From Lactarius indigo (taxonomy: Eukaryota; Basidiomycota; Agaricomycetes; Russulales; Russulaceae): a stretch of DNA of 64,000 nt. The position numbers and the translations under genes are program-made. Every line of letters starts with the position of its first letter. The stretch's first letter is position 1. Below are positions 10,143 through 21,664 of the stretch, in pieces. A model generated the notes under the pieces. It did no database searches. It saw nothing but the letters and a program-made list of their open reading frames with translations, and was not told the DNA's origin. The DNA lies in the NCBI GenBank assembly GCA_025766275.1, contig JAFKAC010000045.1, forward strand, positions 372,001 through 436,000, read 5' to 3'.

Positions 10143-10640
10143 ACTTATTGAATATATTATCTATAAATATTTTCCCTAAATAATATATTATGTGAGTTTC
10201 AGGCAACCTGACTTACTGATTTTGTGATAACTTTTAAATTTTTACATGGAGTCTTGTGTAGCAGAAATTGTTAAGTTATTTTTCAATGAAAAAACATTAA
10301 ATCTTTTCTGAATGTGGCCACAGAATGGACTGTGAAAAAATGCGTGACAGGCGTGACAGGTATGGACTTTATGTCTTTTCAGGGATTTTCTGTTTTTGAG
10401 AAATTGTGGAAAGACTTTAAATTCATGCCACAGCTTTTCTTGAGGACAATTGTGACATAAGCTATATATTTTTTGCATATGTAATTGTTAAGTCTTTTCA
10501 CAGTTTTTCTCATCTGATAATCCCTGAATGGACTTAAAGTCCATTTACCATAATTTTCCGAGTACAGATTTTATAAAATCTTTATGTATTAGTCATCAAT
10601 TTTTTACAATCTTTTCGTGTAAAGACAGAATCATGCTGTC
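10143..10640. other. AT-rich spacer, no gene seen
   Basis: This stretch is much richer in A+T than its surroundings. It holds ATATATTA-type runs and a 9-bp palindrome (AATGGACTT-A-AAGTCCATT, 10527-10545). No coding frame, TE protein or RNA gene is recognisable. Confidence 0.6.
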
Positions 10641-10778
10641 AGTGTGCATGGAGAGAACCGAACAAACAACAAAGAGAAGATGGAATGAGACGAAAGATCC
10701 ATCGGTGCATCAGCGCACCGGCCCTGAACCGAGAATGCTTTTTCGTTGCCGCTTGTCACCTGGGTCTCCCTCCGAGAC

Positions 10779-12139
10779 GTGGCCAACATTGCAACCTCCC
10801 CCGCACCGTCTTTCGCCCTTTCCCACCACCCATCTGGCCTCAAGGACGAGAAGGCTGCGACTCGTAAATGCTTCGAGGCTGTGTAGTACGCCGTCGTTCT
10901 CGATGATATATATATATATTCAAAAAAAAAAACACGCCTGAGGAGGTCATTGGGTCATGTCTACCCGTCCTTCCACGGTTACTTCGCTTCTCTGACTGGG
11001 TCTCGCCACCCAATAGAGCATGAACTATAACGTCCGGTGCTCAACCAAGGTCTGAGCGTTGTCAACTCAGTCACGATCCTTAAGGGTCGCAGGCTCACAA
11101 AGAGGAATATTTCAAAGCCGCCGTCCTCGGCTGGTCTATTAAATCGGTCTGCTTCTCTTCCCTCGTGCCAGTAGACGCGCCGTTGACGACCGGTTCGAGA
11201 TGCAAGCCTACTTCCTCGTTGCTGACGACCTTATGGACTCGAGTATCACCCGTCGTGGACAGCGTTGCTGGTATCGCCTAGAGGGTGTCGGTCAGTTCTA
11301 CGGCCATTAACGACGCGCTCGTTATAGAAGGGGCGATCTTCCAAATGATCCGCAAGCACTCCCGCCCAGAATCATTTTACGTTGACATCATTGATCTTCT
11401 GCAAGAGGTGTGTCACGTTCCTCCTATTCTTGATATATCGCCTTACCAACATGTCGAGGTCTCATACCAAACAGAAATGGGACAGCTCGTTGACCTCATC
11501 ACTGCTTCACAAAACAGTGTGGATCTGTCCAAGTTCTCTCTTGCCAAGTCCGGTCATTTCTTATTCTTTTGAAACTTACACTCAAGATTCCCGACGACCT
11601 ACAGGTATAGCACAATTGTCATCCTCAAGACGGCACTCTACTCCTTCTATCTCCCCGTCGCTCTCGCACTGCTCCTCTGCGGTTTCCTTGTCGAGAAGCG
11701 AAACGAGTCAGACCCAGACTACTACGAGATCGCGCTGGATATCCTCGTCCTGATCGGAGAGTACTTCCAGATCCAAGACGACTACCTCGACCACTCCGGG
11801 ACCCCCGAGCAAATCGGCAAGATCGGTACGGACATTGTGGATAACGAGTGCTCGTGGTGTATCAACATGGCTCTTGCGCGCACCAATTCCACGCAGCGCG
11901 CGATCCTGGACGCCAACTACGGGCAAAATGACCCCTCAGCAGAGGCACAGGTCAAGGAGGTCTTTCGCGAAGTCGGTGTTGACAAAGCGTATGTGGAGTA
12001 CGAGGCGCAATCGTATGAGCGCATCAACACACTGATCGACACGGTGCCAAAGGTGCAAAGCCCGAATGGCCGCTATGCGGTACTCCGCCGGACTGTCTTC
12101 CGTGCATTTTTGGAGAAGATTTACAAACACACAAAGTGG
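10779..12139 (+). pseudogene. Decayed tandem copy of farnesyl diphosphate synthase
   Basis: This copy aligns along its whole length with the intact gene at 15462-16840, including part of the promoter and the 3' UTR. The start codon is GTG (10779-10781). A TAG falls in exon 1 (10884-10886). Exon 1 has an AT-repeat/poly-A disruption near 10905-10931, exon 2 has frame-breaking losses, and the normal stop has become TGG (12137-12139). Both prenyl-synthase motifs can still be read: DDLMD near 11225 and DDYLD near 11780. The last exon is nearly intact (GTDIVDNECSWC, then DANYG and FLEKIYK), which suggests decay began at the 5' end. Confidence 0.9.
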
Positions 12140-12246
12140 TGTTGGGGTCGGACGCTGAACTTTCATCGTAAAAGTGCCTATACACTCTTCACTCTTTCCC
12201 CACTTTCGAGCTGTTGTCTCACTGGAGAGCCGAGCTATTTTATGAA

Positions 12247-13225
12247 TAGACCATGCATATTTATGACCGTAGATGAATGCCTGAGGTGCGCGTGATTTTT
12301 CGTCGGCGTAGGGTTGGCTATTCTGACTACTCGTGAATAGGTCCCAGGTTCGCGACGAAGCTCGCATGGTGCAGAGCCCACCGGCGTGCAAGGGATGGGA
12401 TGAGAGAGGAGATGGCCCGCACGTGTTAGTTCGGCGCGTGATGCATGACGCATGATGAATGGTGGACCCAAAATGAAAAAACCCTGATCGAGGAAACGGG
12501 GCACCTGCGCCCACTGACTATTGTAGTGATGACGAAGACGCCGCCGCAGCAGTTCGCCTGGCGGAACACATACACGGTTCCTTCTTGTCCACTGGCTCAC
12601 GACCTAGTACGACTTGAATGACTTGAACGCGACGACATTCTGTCTCTTTCCTTTTCTTCTCGGTTCCGATGTACCACTAGTGCATTCTGTAAATACCCGA
12701 TACCCTTCTATCTAGTTTACCCATTGAATCACTCTTGTTGCGATTGATACTCCGATCGATGACATCTTCCTTAGAGTAGTGACATATTTCCGATCTCGAA
12801 TGACTGCTCGGATGAAGGAATGCAGTCCAGAAGAGGTTGATGGTTCAATTAGAGCTGGTTTCAAATCGATACAGTACAGTAGAGGGGGGGTGCAAGGAAT
12901 AGTGTAGGCAGCATATTCGGCATAAAAAACTACCTTCAGTGAAGGCGCATGCACTACACCTTCACGCTCACGACCGCGTGATCTGCAGACGTGCAACATC
13001 GCAGTGCTTGGTGACTATAACGGTGGAATGGCGGCGTGAGACGCGCGGTGCGCTAACTAATGCGAGAGTTCTCTGAGATTTCTGTGAAGGCAGCATCCAT
13101 CGGGAAAGTGTACGTGGTGGCACAGAACACAGGCCATCCTATGGATTACAGATGATGGCCTGTCGCGTTGACCTATAACTGTCTGTGTCGAGGCGAAACG
13201 GCGGGTTTTGTTTTTGTAAATGCGT
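12247..13225. other. Spacer between FPP synthase duplicates, no gene seen
   Basis: No supported coding exon, RNA or repeat was found. A 95-residue minus-strand open frame (12712-12999) has no family motif and no splice context. Confidence 0.45.
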
Positions 13226-13229
13226 CTTT

Positions 13230-15125
13230 AGGTACAGAACCACATCATAAGTGATTTTTCCTTCCAACCCCTACCTTCGGACATATGACTCCTACCGTAC
13301 ATCGAAATACCCCCGGCCCCGGACCGAAAGGGCGGCGCATCTGAGCCTATAGCGATGTTGATTCCGACTCTGTGTGGCCTCACCAGCTTCTTGTTCTCCA
13401 TGTCTCGAGGCAGCCATTTGGGGCCTGGTGAATCGTCGGATGGGGCGTTGGTGAGAGGGTGTTGCCACTGTCGAGGCGGTGCTTTAGTGATTGTGAGGTG
13501 ATCTTGCTCTTGTTGCGTAAGGCTTCCCATAGCCTGTGATTTGCAGGCGCCGCAACCAAGCAGTGGTCTTTGCACGTGAGTACATGAGTCGACCATCTCG
13601 GTGGGCGGCGTTGAGCCGGATGACTTGGGTATTGATTGACTTGGGCGCTGCGCACAAAATCATCTTTGGCGGACTGTGTCATGCTCTTTGTCTCACCCGT
13701 TTCCTCGGCGTGTCGAATGGTTGATGACCAGCACTGCACACAGGAACGTTAGTGATACTTGCTCCACCTGAAAGTGAGGCACTACGGGGCTCACCGGAGT
13801 GTAATTGTCGGAGTAGTCTTGTACACCCACCTTGGGCTCTTGGTCGGAAGAAGCTCGAACTCATGTATGATGGACATGTAGATAAAGCGTGGTGTTGAGA
13901 TCCTCCTTCCCAACCCTCTCAACGAAGGTGATAATATTTATCCCTGCCTCGCCGATTGTGTAGTTGGACGCGGACTTATCCCAATCGAAGACGGTAAGTT
14001 ATATAGGGAGCGATAGGCCTTGGTCGCGCAAGTGAAAGAGCAGCTGCTCATCCTGGATTGGGTTTGGTTTAGCAGTTGTCGGATGACACGCATTCTAGTG
14101 ACCTCGTTGCCAATTGACACTTGCATAACAGGGTCTATCTAAGCCCATGTGAAGCACTTACGACCAGGTCGGCATTGGTGTGGTGTTGAGGGGAACAAAT
14201 ATTTACTATTGGGCCATTTCGGAAGGTCCTTCGTGGTACAGGTCGCAAACATGAGGGGGCAAAGTTGCTCTTTGTCTGCAACTGCAAAACAGTGTCCACC
14301 AACGCGTTGTAGATCCTCCCGATGTCGGGTAGACCCGTCGAGTTGGGGGGCGGGCAAAGCCGAATTTGGTGCGTATGGTCCTATGCCTTGTTGTGGTTGT
14401 GCTTGAGGAAACGAGGTTGACAGAGAAGGGCCGAAAGAGCGAGATTAAAATCCCTAGTCTGATCTCCGGTGGTAAAGTAACGTACCCGATTGTTGGGACC
14501 GTTAAAGGCGAAGGCTATTCCTTTGAACCAGTCGTCTATTGGCAACGAATTCTCGCCCAGATAAGTATTATGTCCTCATCCGAAACGTCAAACACGAACG
14601 TGCAAATCTGGTGTACATGCTACGCGTGTATGGGAAGTCAAAAATCGCGCTCTTTTGTTCATGGACGGGATTGAGGTTGCGGTTGCACTCCGGCATTTTG
14701 AAACAATTGCCCCAAACAGAGATAGTCACAAAGCTACATAAGCGGGAAGAGGGGAGGCCAGCAGAACAACGCCCGTAAGATAACAAATAACCGCTGCAGT
14801 CTGTGGCCTCTTGGTCCTGGTAGGAGAGGACCGAACTTGTACAGATGACGACTCGGGTCTCGCTGGCGCCAGAAGCAGAAGATGGAAGTATATCTCCCTT
14901 GATCTGCTCACTCAAGGTAGTTATAGCAGATCAGGTATCACTTGTTGATCGTCTGCGGTCGGCCTTTGTTAACCTCTCACGCTGCACGATTGCTGCCACG
15001 AGCTTTGCTGGGAAAGAGGGAAGAGGAGTCCCTAATGATCCCGCCGCCCAAGATGCGGGTGCAACTTTGTGAGATGACTGTGCTTGAAGAAGCCATTGGT
15101 GTCGTATAAATCTATTTGAAGCCAT
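13230..15125 (-). pseudogene. Decayed C2-domain gene, PSD2-type phosphatidylserine decarboxylase remnant (tentative)
   Basis: On the minus strand a C2-domain core survives in pieces. KDLPKWPN lies near 14210. DPVMQVSIGNE and TRMRVIRQ lie near 14060-14120. LLFHLRDQG follows in another frame, then LTVFDWDKSASNYTIGEAGINI at 13945-14010. This order (DLP, DPF-like, RTRVI-like, FDWDK, IGEA) is what I know from the C2 domain of fungal PSD2-type phosphatidylserine decarboxylases. Several frame changes and stops separate the blocks. Downstream sequence to 13230 may be the rest of the gene, but I cannot align it, and the decarboxylase catalytic domain is not recognised. The C2 assignment is fair; the PSD2 assignment is inference. 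Confidence 0.42.
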
Positions 15126-15461
15126 CGTGGGTTGTACCAGTGGGGGTGAAGTAGACAGGCCCTTCCCTCACTTGCACTTTCCCACAATCGCGTGCGGGGA
15201 GTGACACGTGATAGAAAACTGCAGCCCAGGAAATTTCCCTTTTCGGTAATTCATCCACCTTTTTAGGCACCACACTGGCTCAATGTCCCTTGATCGTGCC
15301 AGTCTCCGCAGACCGGAAGAGAACCGAACAAATAACATAGGGAAAGTTCACTAAGACATGATGAGACTGATTCGTTAGCTCTGAACCGAGAATGTTTTCT
15401 CGTTGGAACTGCTAAATCATTCCACCTATTTTAATCACCACATGATCCTCTCCCCTCCAAC

Positions 15462-16840
15462 ATGGCCGACATTGCAACCTCCCTTGTATTTTTTGGCACC
15501 CTTTTCCCTCCATCTGGCCTCAAGGGCGAGAAGGCAGCTTCCCGCGAACGCTTCGAGGCTATGTATACCGTCATTCTCAGGGATCTTCTTGACGATTTTC
15601 GCAAACACAATATGCCTGAGGAGGTTATCAAGTACTGTCTACGCGTTCGTCACTCCACAGTTTCTTTCCCCTCTGACAGAATGTCTTACCACTTTACAGA
15701 GCGCGACCTACAACGTACCCGGCGGAAAGCTCAACCGAGGTCTGAGCGTCGTCGACTCTGTCGCGATCCTTAAGGGTCGTGAACTCACCGAGGAGGAATA
15801 TTTCAAGGCCGCCGTCCTCGGCTGGTCTGTCGAATTGGTCTGCTTCTTTTCCTTCGGACCAGTAGACGCGCCGTTGACGACCGGTTCGAGATGCAAGCCT
15901 ACTTCCTCGTTGTTGACGACATTATGGACTCGAGCATCACTCGTCGTGGACAGCCTTGCTGGTATCGCCTAGAGGGTGTCGGTTCCAGGGTTATTAAAGA
16001 CGTGCTCGTTATGGAAGGGGCGATCTTCCAAGTGATCCGCAAGTACTTCCGCACGGAATCATTTTACGTTGACATCATTGATCTACTGCACGAGGTGTGT
16101 CACGTTGTTCTCCCCAGTCTCAACAAATCGCTTGAACAACGTGTTCAGGTCACGTATCAAACAGAGATGGGGCAACTCGTTGATCTCATCACCGCTCCGG
16201 AAGATAGTGTGGATCTGTCCAAGTTCTCTCTTGCGAGGTGCACTCTTCTTTCTCCAGACTTCATTGTCTCATTGGAACTGATATACGCACCTCCCCCGAT
16301 GCCCCCAGGCACAGTACGATCGTTATCTACAAGACGGCAATCTATTCTTTCTATCTCCCCGTCGCCCTTGCGCTGCTCCTCTGCGGTTTCCCAGTCGAGA
16401 AACGGAACGAGTCAGACCCAGACTACTACAAGATCGCGTTGGATATACTCGTCCCGATCGGAGAGTATTTCCAGATCCAGGACGACTACCTCGACTACTC
16501 CGGGACGCCCGAGCAGATCGGCAAGATCGGTACGGACATTGTAGACAACAAGTGTTCATGGTGCATCAACGTGGCCCTCGCACGCGCCAATCCCACGCAG
16601 CGCGCGATCCTGGACGCCAACTACGGGCGGAAGGACCCCTCGGCTGAGGCACGCGTCAAGGAGGTCTTCCGTGAGGTCGGTGTCGACGCGGAGTATGTGG
16701 AGTATGAGGCGCAGACCTATGAGCGTATCAACGCGCTGATCGACACGGTGCCAGAGGTCCAAAGTCCGAACGGCGATGCGGTACTCCGCCGGACTGTCTT
16801 CCGTACCTTCTTGGAGAAGATTTACAAACGCACCAAGTAG
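15462..16840 (+). CDS. ERG20: Farnesyl diphosphate synthase
   Basis: This enzyme condenses IPP with DMAPP and then GPP to give farnesyl diphosphate for ergosterol, prenylation, dolichol and terpenes. My model has five exons: 15462-15644, 15700-15837, 15891-16094, 16149-16237 and 16309-16840. The sum is 1146 nt, or 381 aa. Residues visible include [15 protein letters not shown], the first Asp-rich motif DDIMD with [28 protein letters not shown], the second Asp-rich motif [20 protein letters not shown] and the C-terminal [10 protein letters not shown] typical of Erg20. The N-terminus is about 25 residues longer than in yeast, so an extra 5' intron or later start is possible. It appears to be the only working copy here; the tandem copy upstream is dead. 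Confidence 0.93.
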
Positions 16841-17580
16841 TGTTGGAGTTGGACGCCGAACATTCATTGTAGGAATGTTTATACCCAGTTCAATCTTTCC
16901 CCACTTTCGAGCTGTTGTCTCACTGGAGAGCCGATTTACTTTATGAATATAAGATATGATCATTTACAGTGACACCTATCCCTCTCCAAAGCGAACTCCC
17001 TAAGTCGCTTGCGCCCTACCTCAAGCATCCTCGATATTGTGCCTTACTCGCCGACTGAACCGGCTCTCCTGGACCCCCGTCACCTGACCAGCACGGAACT
17101 TGGCCCACCTTTCATCACAGGGAGCGCTGAGTAAAAGTAACTGTCAGCGGCTGTTATCTGCACGACTTGCCAATGTGCGTCCGAAAGTCAAATCGAAGTT
17201 CCCAAGGGGTCTCTGTAACGCGAAAATTCGGTCAGAAATCGGGAGAAGTCCGGAGTTCGGCGCTACGTCGGGGGCCGCGGGCACGGGTCGAAAAATGCAA
17301 CGTAAGGTACTACTTTGTCCCTTGCTTTATCCCTTTATCCATAATTCCCATACACAGGAGCGGTCAGGCAGAGTCTGTTTATGTTGTGGATAATCAGGGA
17401 CCTATCATTTTGGATCTTGCTTTAACTCGGCTACGAACCACTCTCTTGAATCTTGGAAGTCCAGTCACATAACATGAGTAAACAGGTGCCCATTGTTTGA
17501 GACCGCGCTATACATAGTGGATGGCGCCACGCGGTGTGGGGTGTATTTAGTCTCAGTGAGGAGATCGATGGAGGCTATTG
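16841..17580. other. FPP synthase 3' UTR and spacer to the oxidase gene
   Basis: It contains a 41-nt block (16894-16934) identical to 12193-12233 behind the dead FPP synthase copy. The remainder to 17580 shows no gene or repeat and presumably includes the promoter of the oxidase gene. Confidence 0.5.
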
Positions 17581-20330
17581 ATGTCTACTCCCACAGTGAT
17601 AAACGAAGAATACGATATCGTCATCGCAGGCGGTGAGCCACCATCCTCAACTCTTCTCACCTTCCTTCCATTAACCGCGTAGTTGTTCGACTGTTATAGG
17701 CGGAACAGCAGCGTGCGTCGTTGCCGGTCGTCTCGCTGCCGCCGACGCGAACCTGCGCATCCTCTTACTCGAGGCCGGTCCCACCACGTACAACGACTCT
17801 GCGCACACTGATCCCCTGAGGCTCTTGAGCCACCTCGTACCCAACTCGTGCACCGTGCGCACGCACGTTACTCAGCCAAGTGCGATACTTGGCGGCCGCA
17901 CCACAGCCGTGCCGTGCGGGCAATGTCTTGGCGGCGGAGGCAGCGTTAACTGTGCGTCTCGTGTCTCTTCTCCCTTGTGCACCGAGCTTCTGTCGTCTGA
18001 TTGACCTCGACTCACGCACGTCTGGGTGGGTTACTGTATTTAAATCTCTGGCAGTCATGATATACATGCGCCCGTCTGCCTCTGACTACGACGACTGGGA
18101 GACGGTGTACCAGAATCCCGGGTGGGGCTCAAAAGACCTTATCCTGTTCCTGAGAAAGGTGCGTAAGGTAGTGTGGACTGGTACAGCGCTGGGTCTGAGG
18201 TCGAGAGATTGTAGATAGAGACATACCAGGTTCCTAGTGGGGGGCCTACTCATGGCACAGAGGGCCCACTTGGGGTCTCACGAGGGGGGTTTTCCTCGGA
18301 CCTCGAGGAACAGTTCCTTCAAACTGCGCGTACACTTGATCCGGACCGTGCGCAGAAGCCGGATGACACGGACACAAACGATTTAGAAACGATCAATGTG
18401 TACACAGTGAGTGTCTTGCGCTCGACTATTCGATTGATAACTGAGTAGCACACTGGCGGTAGAGGTGGCTCAAGTGCGTGCATACTCCCTAGCATGCGCC
18501 GTCTGAGTTCGGAGAGCCCTGACTGTCTCTTCTCGGATAAGGTGGATTAACGCCGAGACGGGCACCCGTTCGGATGTGCCGCACAACATGATCTACCCTC
18601 TCAAGGACACTCGGCCGAACCTGCACATCTTGACCGGGGTACATGTGAAGCACGTCACCTTTGAGGAGTGCGTTTTAACTTTGACATGTCTCTCTCACTT
18701 CTTTGAAAGGCTATATGACGTGTGTAGTGAAAATTGCGCAACAGGCGTCGCATATACTCTCAACCCGCTGTTACATCCCGATGGCCCTGGGGACACACGC
18801 ACTGTAAGAGCGACGAAGTTGGTTCTGGTCTCAGCGGGGACATTTGGTTCTCCTGGTATTCTGGAGCGTTCAGGCATCGGTGCCAAGGACATACTCGGGC
18901 GGGTCGGGGTGAAGCAGCGCGTCGACTTGCCTGGAGTTGGCGAGAATTACCAAGGTATCCACATGAAATGACCAGCTTTGACGTTTCGTGTTCTTCTGAC
19001 GTTTGCGTGTGCATGTGCAGACCACAATATCTTCTTCGCTAGATACTTCGCTGCAAATGAGGCACAAGTATTGGATGGGTTATTCCGCAATGAGGAGGGA
19101 GCAATCGATGGTGCGTTTATCTCCCTCCTTAGGCCCGCTTTAAGGTTGAACATGATACTACAGCTGCGGCCGCTGAATTTGGAAAGACCCGGAAGGAGAT
19201 CTCAACGCACAAGTACGTCATCACTTGGTTTTTTTGACCTCCTTCTGACTTGGTGTCTATATCACTAGCTCGATCGACGCGGGGATTAAGTGGCGCCCTA
19301 AGCCCACCGAGGTGGCCGAGCTCGGCCCCGAGTTTCAGGAATATTGGAACTCATATTTTGCCAATGCGCCAGACAAGCCTGTCCTGTGTATGGGCATTAG
19401 TTCAATGTGCGCTCTCCGATCGCGATTCGTCAAGGTACTCATCTTCGTCCAGGTTCCACGGGGATCCTACAGTAGTCCCTCCACGCAAATACTACACATT
19501 GAATGCATACACGGTGAGCCCACCTATTTATTCCCTCCCCTGTAACCGCACTTCAATACACCTGATACCCGCACTCGCAGGAATGCCCCCTCGCGCGTGG
19601 CCACGTGCACATCACGCACGCCGACGACGTTGCTGCACCGGTAGACTTTAACCCTAACTATTTCAAGTCGTTCGTCATCCTTCCCTCGTGTTCCCATATC
19701 TTGCCTTCACGCTGTTTTTATATACCAGGAAGGCGGACCTTCGGCCCCTGACGTGGGGGTACAAGTTCCTGCGTGAGATCGCACGCCGCATGCCGCACTT
19801 CCGCGGCGAGCCTCCCATGCTCCATCCCGCGTTCGCACCGGGCGGACCCGCATCCATCGTCGCGCATGCCGATGGTCCCGTCCCATTCGATGCTCCGCGT
19901 ATCGTTTATTCGGAGGAGGACGAGCGAGCGCTCGAGGCGTTCGCATACGCGAACGGTACGTGGTTTCACTCCTTCTCTGTCTCCCATCACTCGCTCACTC
20001 GTCCTATTCGTCTTTCCGACCGCGACAGTCGCCACGGGCTGGCATTCGGTGAGCTTCTCCGTCCTCTATTAAGCGTGTGGCGCCCGTCGTTTATTTACGT
20101 GTACCTTTGCGATTGCGCATTAGCTCGGCACCTGCCCAATGAAACCGCGCGACGGAGGCGGCGTCGTCGATGCGAAGCTAAACGTGTATGGAGTGAACGG
20201 GCTCAAGGTTGCCGACCTGTCCATTGCACCTGGCAATGTCAGCGCGAATACGTACGGGACCGCGCTCGTTATTGGGGAGAAGGCAGCCGCGATCATTGCC
20301 GAGGAACTCAGCATCAAGGGCGTCGTCTAG
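17581..20330 (+). CDS. GMC alcohol oxidase-like flavoprotein, 15 exons
   Basis: It is a FAD enzyme of the glucose-methanol-choline family, closest in motif order to fungal alcohol (methanol) oxidase, which makes aldehyde and H2O2. Exons: 17581-17632, 17700-17951, 18055-18158, 18215-18406, 18463-18473, 18542-18667, 18728-18954, 19021-19110, 19164-19212, 19269-19406, 19453-19513, 19581-19666, 19729-19955, 20029-20048 and 20124-20330. The total is 1842 nt, 613 aa, with no stop. Seen: the dinucleotide motif VIAGGGTAACVVAGRL, LLLEAG, GQCLGGGGSVNF, ASDYDDW, the GMC signature around SAGTFGSPGILERSGIG, the catalytic His in ATGWHSLGTC, and the final NVYGVNGLKVADLS block with NTYGTALVIGEK. It ends at IKGVV, lacking the ~20-residue tail and peroxisomal signal of methylotroph AOX, so a cytosolic location or another alcohol is possible. 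Confidence 0.88.
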
Positions 20331-20985
20331 CCGGCCGCAATTCCCTCACTGTATGCGAGATAGTTTTGAAGAACTGGTTCTGGGATACTTAAGTAGTTGA
20401 TACAGCAAATCCAGACCAAAGACCGTTATGCTCTTGTAACTCTTGAACGGACGTGTTTTTTGCTGACACATATTTTGCTGACAGAGCAGGCTTGCCCAAG
20501 CCCTTCGTCCCCGCTTGCTCACTCAGAGAGTTCTTCAATTCTGTTTCGTCCGCACCTGCCCGTCATCGGGTTCCTTCAATTGTGTCTCTCTTTGCGCAAA
20601 TAGAGCGCTAACATTTGCTTACGCGTGGTGTTTGCGCTCTTAAACAAAGTTAGGCATCTCCGCAGGATCCGATATCAACCTGAGATCTCCTGCTGGATGT
20701 CTGCTGCAACGTGGTGACACCATCTCAGCCTCCCCCTTTGAGATTGAGGAACACCACGAAGGCAACGTGAATTTATTTCTTTGAGTTGGTCATCGACATG
20801 CATCGTTCCAACAAGCTTAGGTGTAACCCCTATTATGGAAATATCTTAAACCTCTTTACGCCCTGTTTTAATCTATTAATATTCCTGATAACTCGACTGA
20901 GACCGGATGCCAAAGACGACCCGATTACCACTATCAACTGTACTACTGTATTACTACAGTGCTTACCGAGGTGCTAACCTCACAT
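20331..20985. other. Spacer downstream of oxidase, no gene seen
   Basis: No coding frame or RNA is recognised. The polypyrimidine and AT-rich character fits 3' UTR and spacer. Confidence 0.4.
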
Positions 20986-20997
20986 ACTATCCAAAGG

Positions 20998-21098
20998 TTG
21001 GTATGGCCCCCCTCTCTACGAGGACTACAACCACCAGAAGGCCCATTTTGGCTATCTGAGCACCGCATCTGACAAGACCGAGCATCCAAAAAAGTAAG
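20998..21098 (+). pseudogene. Orphan terminal exon (unidentified)
   Basis: A fungal-type intron end (branch GCTAAC, acceptor CCAAAG at 20997) precedes an open stretch reading GWYGPPLYEDYNHQ then KAHFGYLSTASDKTEHPKK and TAA at 21096-21098. The preceding DNA to 20400 has no convincing upstream exons. It looks like the last exon of a gene whose remainder was deleted. I do not recognise the family. Confidence 0.35.
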
Positions 21099-21664
21099 AC
21101 AGTCAACTTATTCTTGGAATACCGAAATGGCACATAGCAAAGGGGACAACTACTTTACAAGAATCTTCTTGAAGTAACCGTGCGGTGAGGGCGGACCTTA
21201 TTTGATCTTCGGCGACGGCGGACACCCCCCGACTTCTCTTGATCCCGACTACTAGTCTCATTCTTTTTTTTTTTTTTGGGATCCATTCTACTAGTCTCAT
21301 TCCCACATGCTTTGCTGACTGAAGCTGCGCCACCTCCACGTTGGCATGAATGATGGCGTGCAAAAGAACCAAACCCAAACCACGCACGGCGTTGTCACGC
21401 CGTAATGCCACCTGGCGCCCCACACGCACATGGACACGGATCCATCGAAGCTGGGGCTTTTCGCTCCGACGGAGATACGGTAGTATGGGGCGAGCGACGG
21501 AGATAGAGAGGCAGTATTTTTTTTTCCCATTAATTTACCGTACAACAACAAAAGTAAACGACCGCACACGCACGAAAAAATGCGAGCGTGCAAAACCCAT
21601 CATGTTATCCCAACAGCAGTAATCCGCTGTGAACAAAGAGAGGATGTGGGACGACCGTTGCGTA
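21099..21664. other. Spacer and OPT gene 3' flank
   Basis: It contains poly-T/poly-A tracts (about 21265 and 21520) and no gene. Confidence 0.4.

Noticed and set aside
9609..10144. Three long minus-strand open frames of SQSVRVSE-type repeats
   Set aside because: They arise from an 8-bp satellite whose units happen to avoid stops. No start context, no non-repeat portion.
15462..16840. Geranylgeranyl rather than farnesyl diphosphate synthase
   Set aside because: The whole motif order ([41 protein letters not shown]) follows Erg20-type FPP synthase.
18542..18560. Stop codon making the alcohol oxidase a pseudogene
   Set aside because: The stop appears only if exon 4 is joined directly to exon 6. 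The 11-nt microexon restores the frame.
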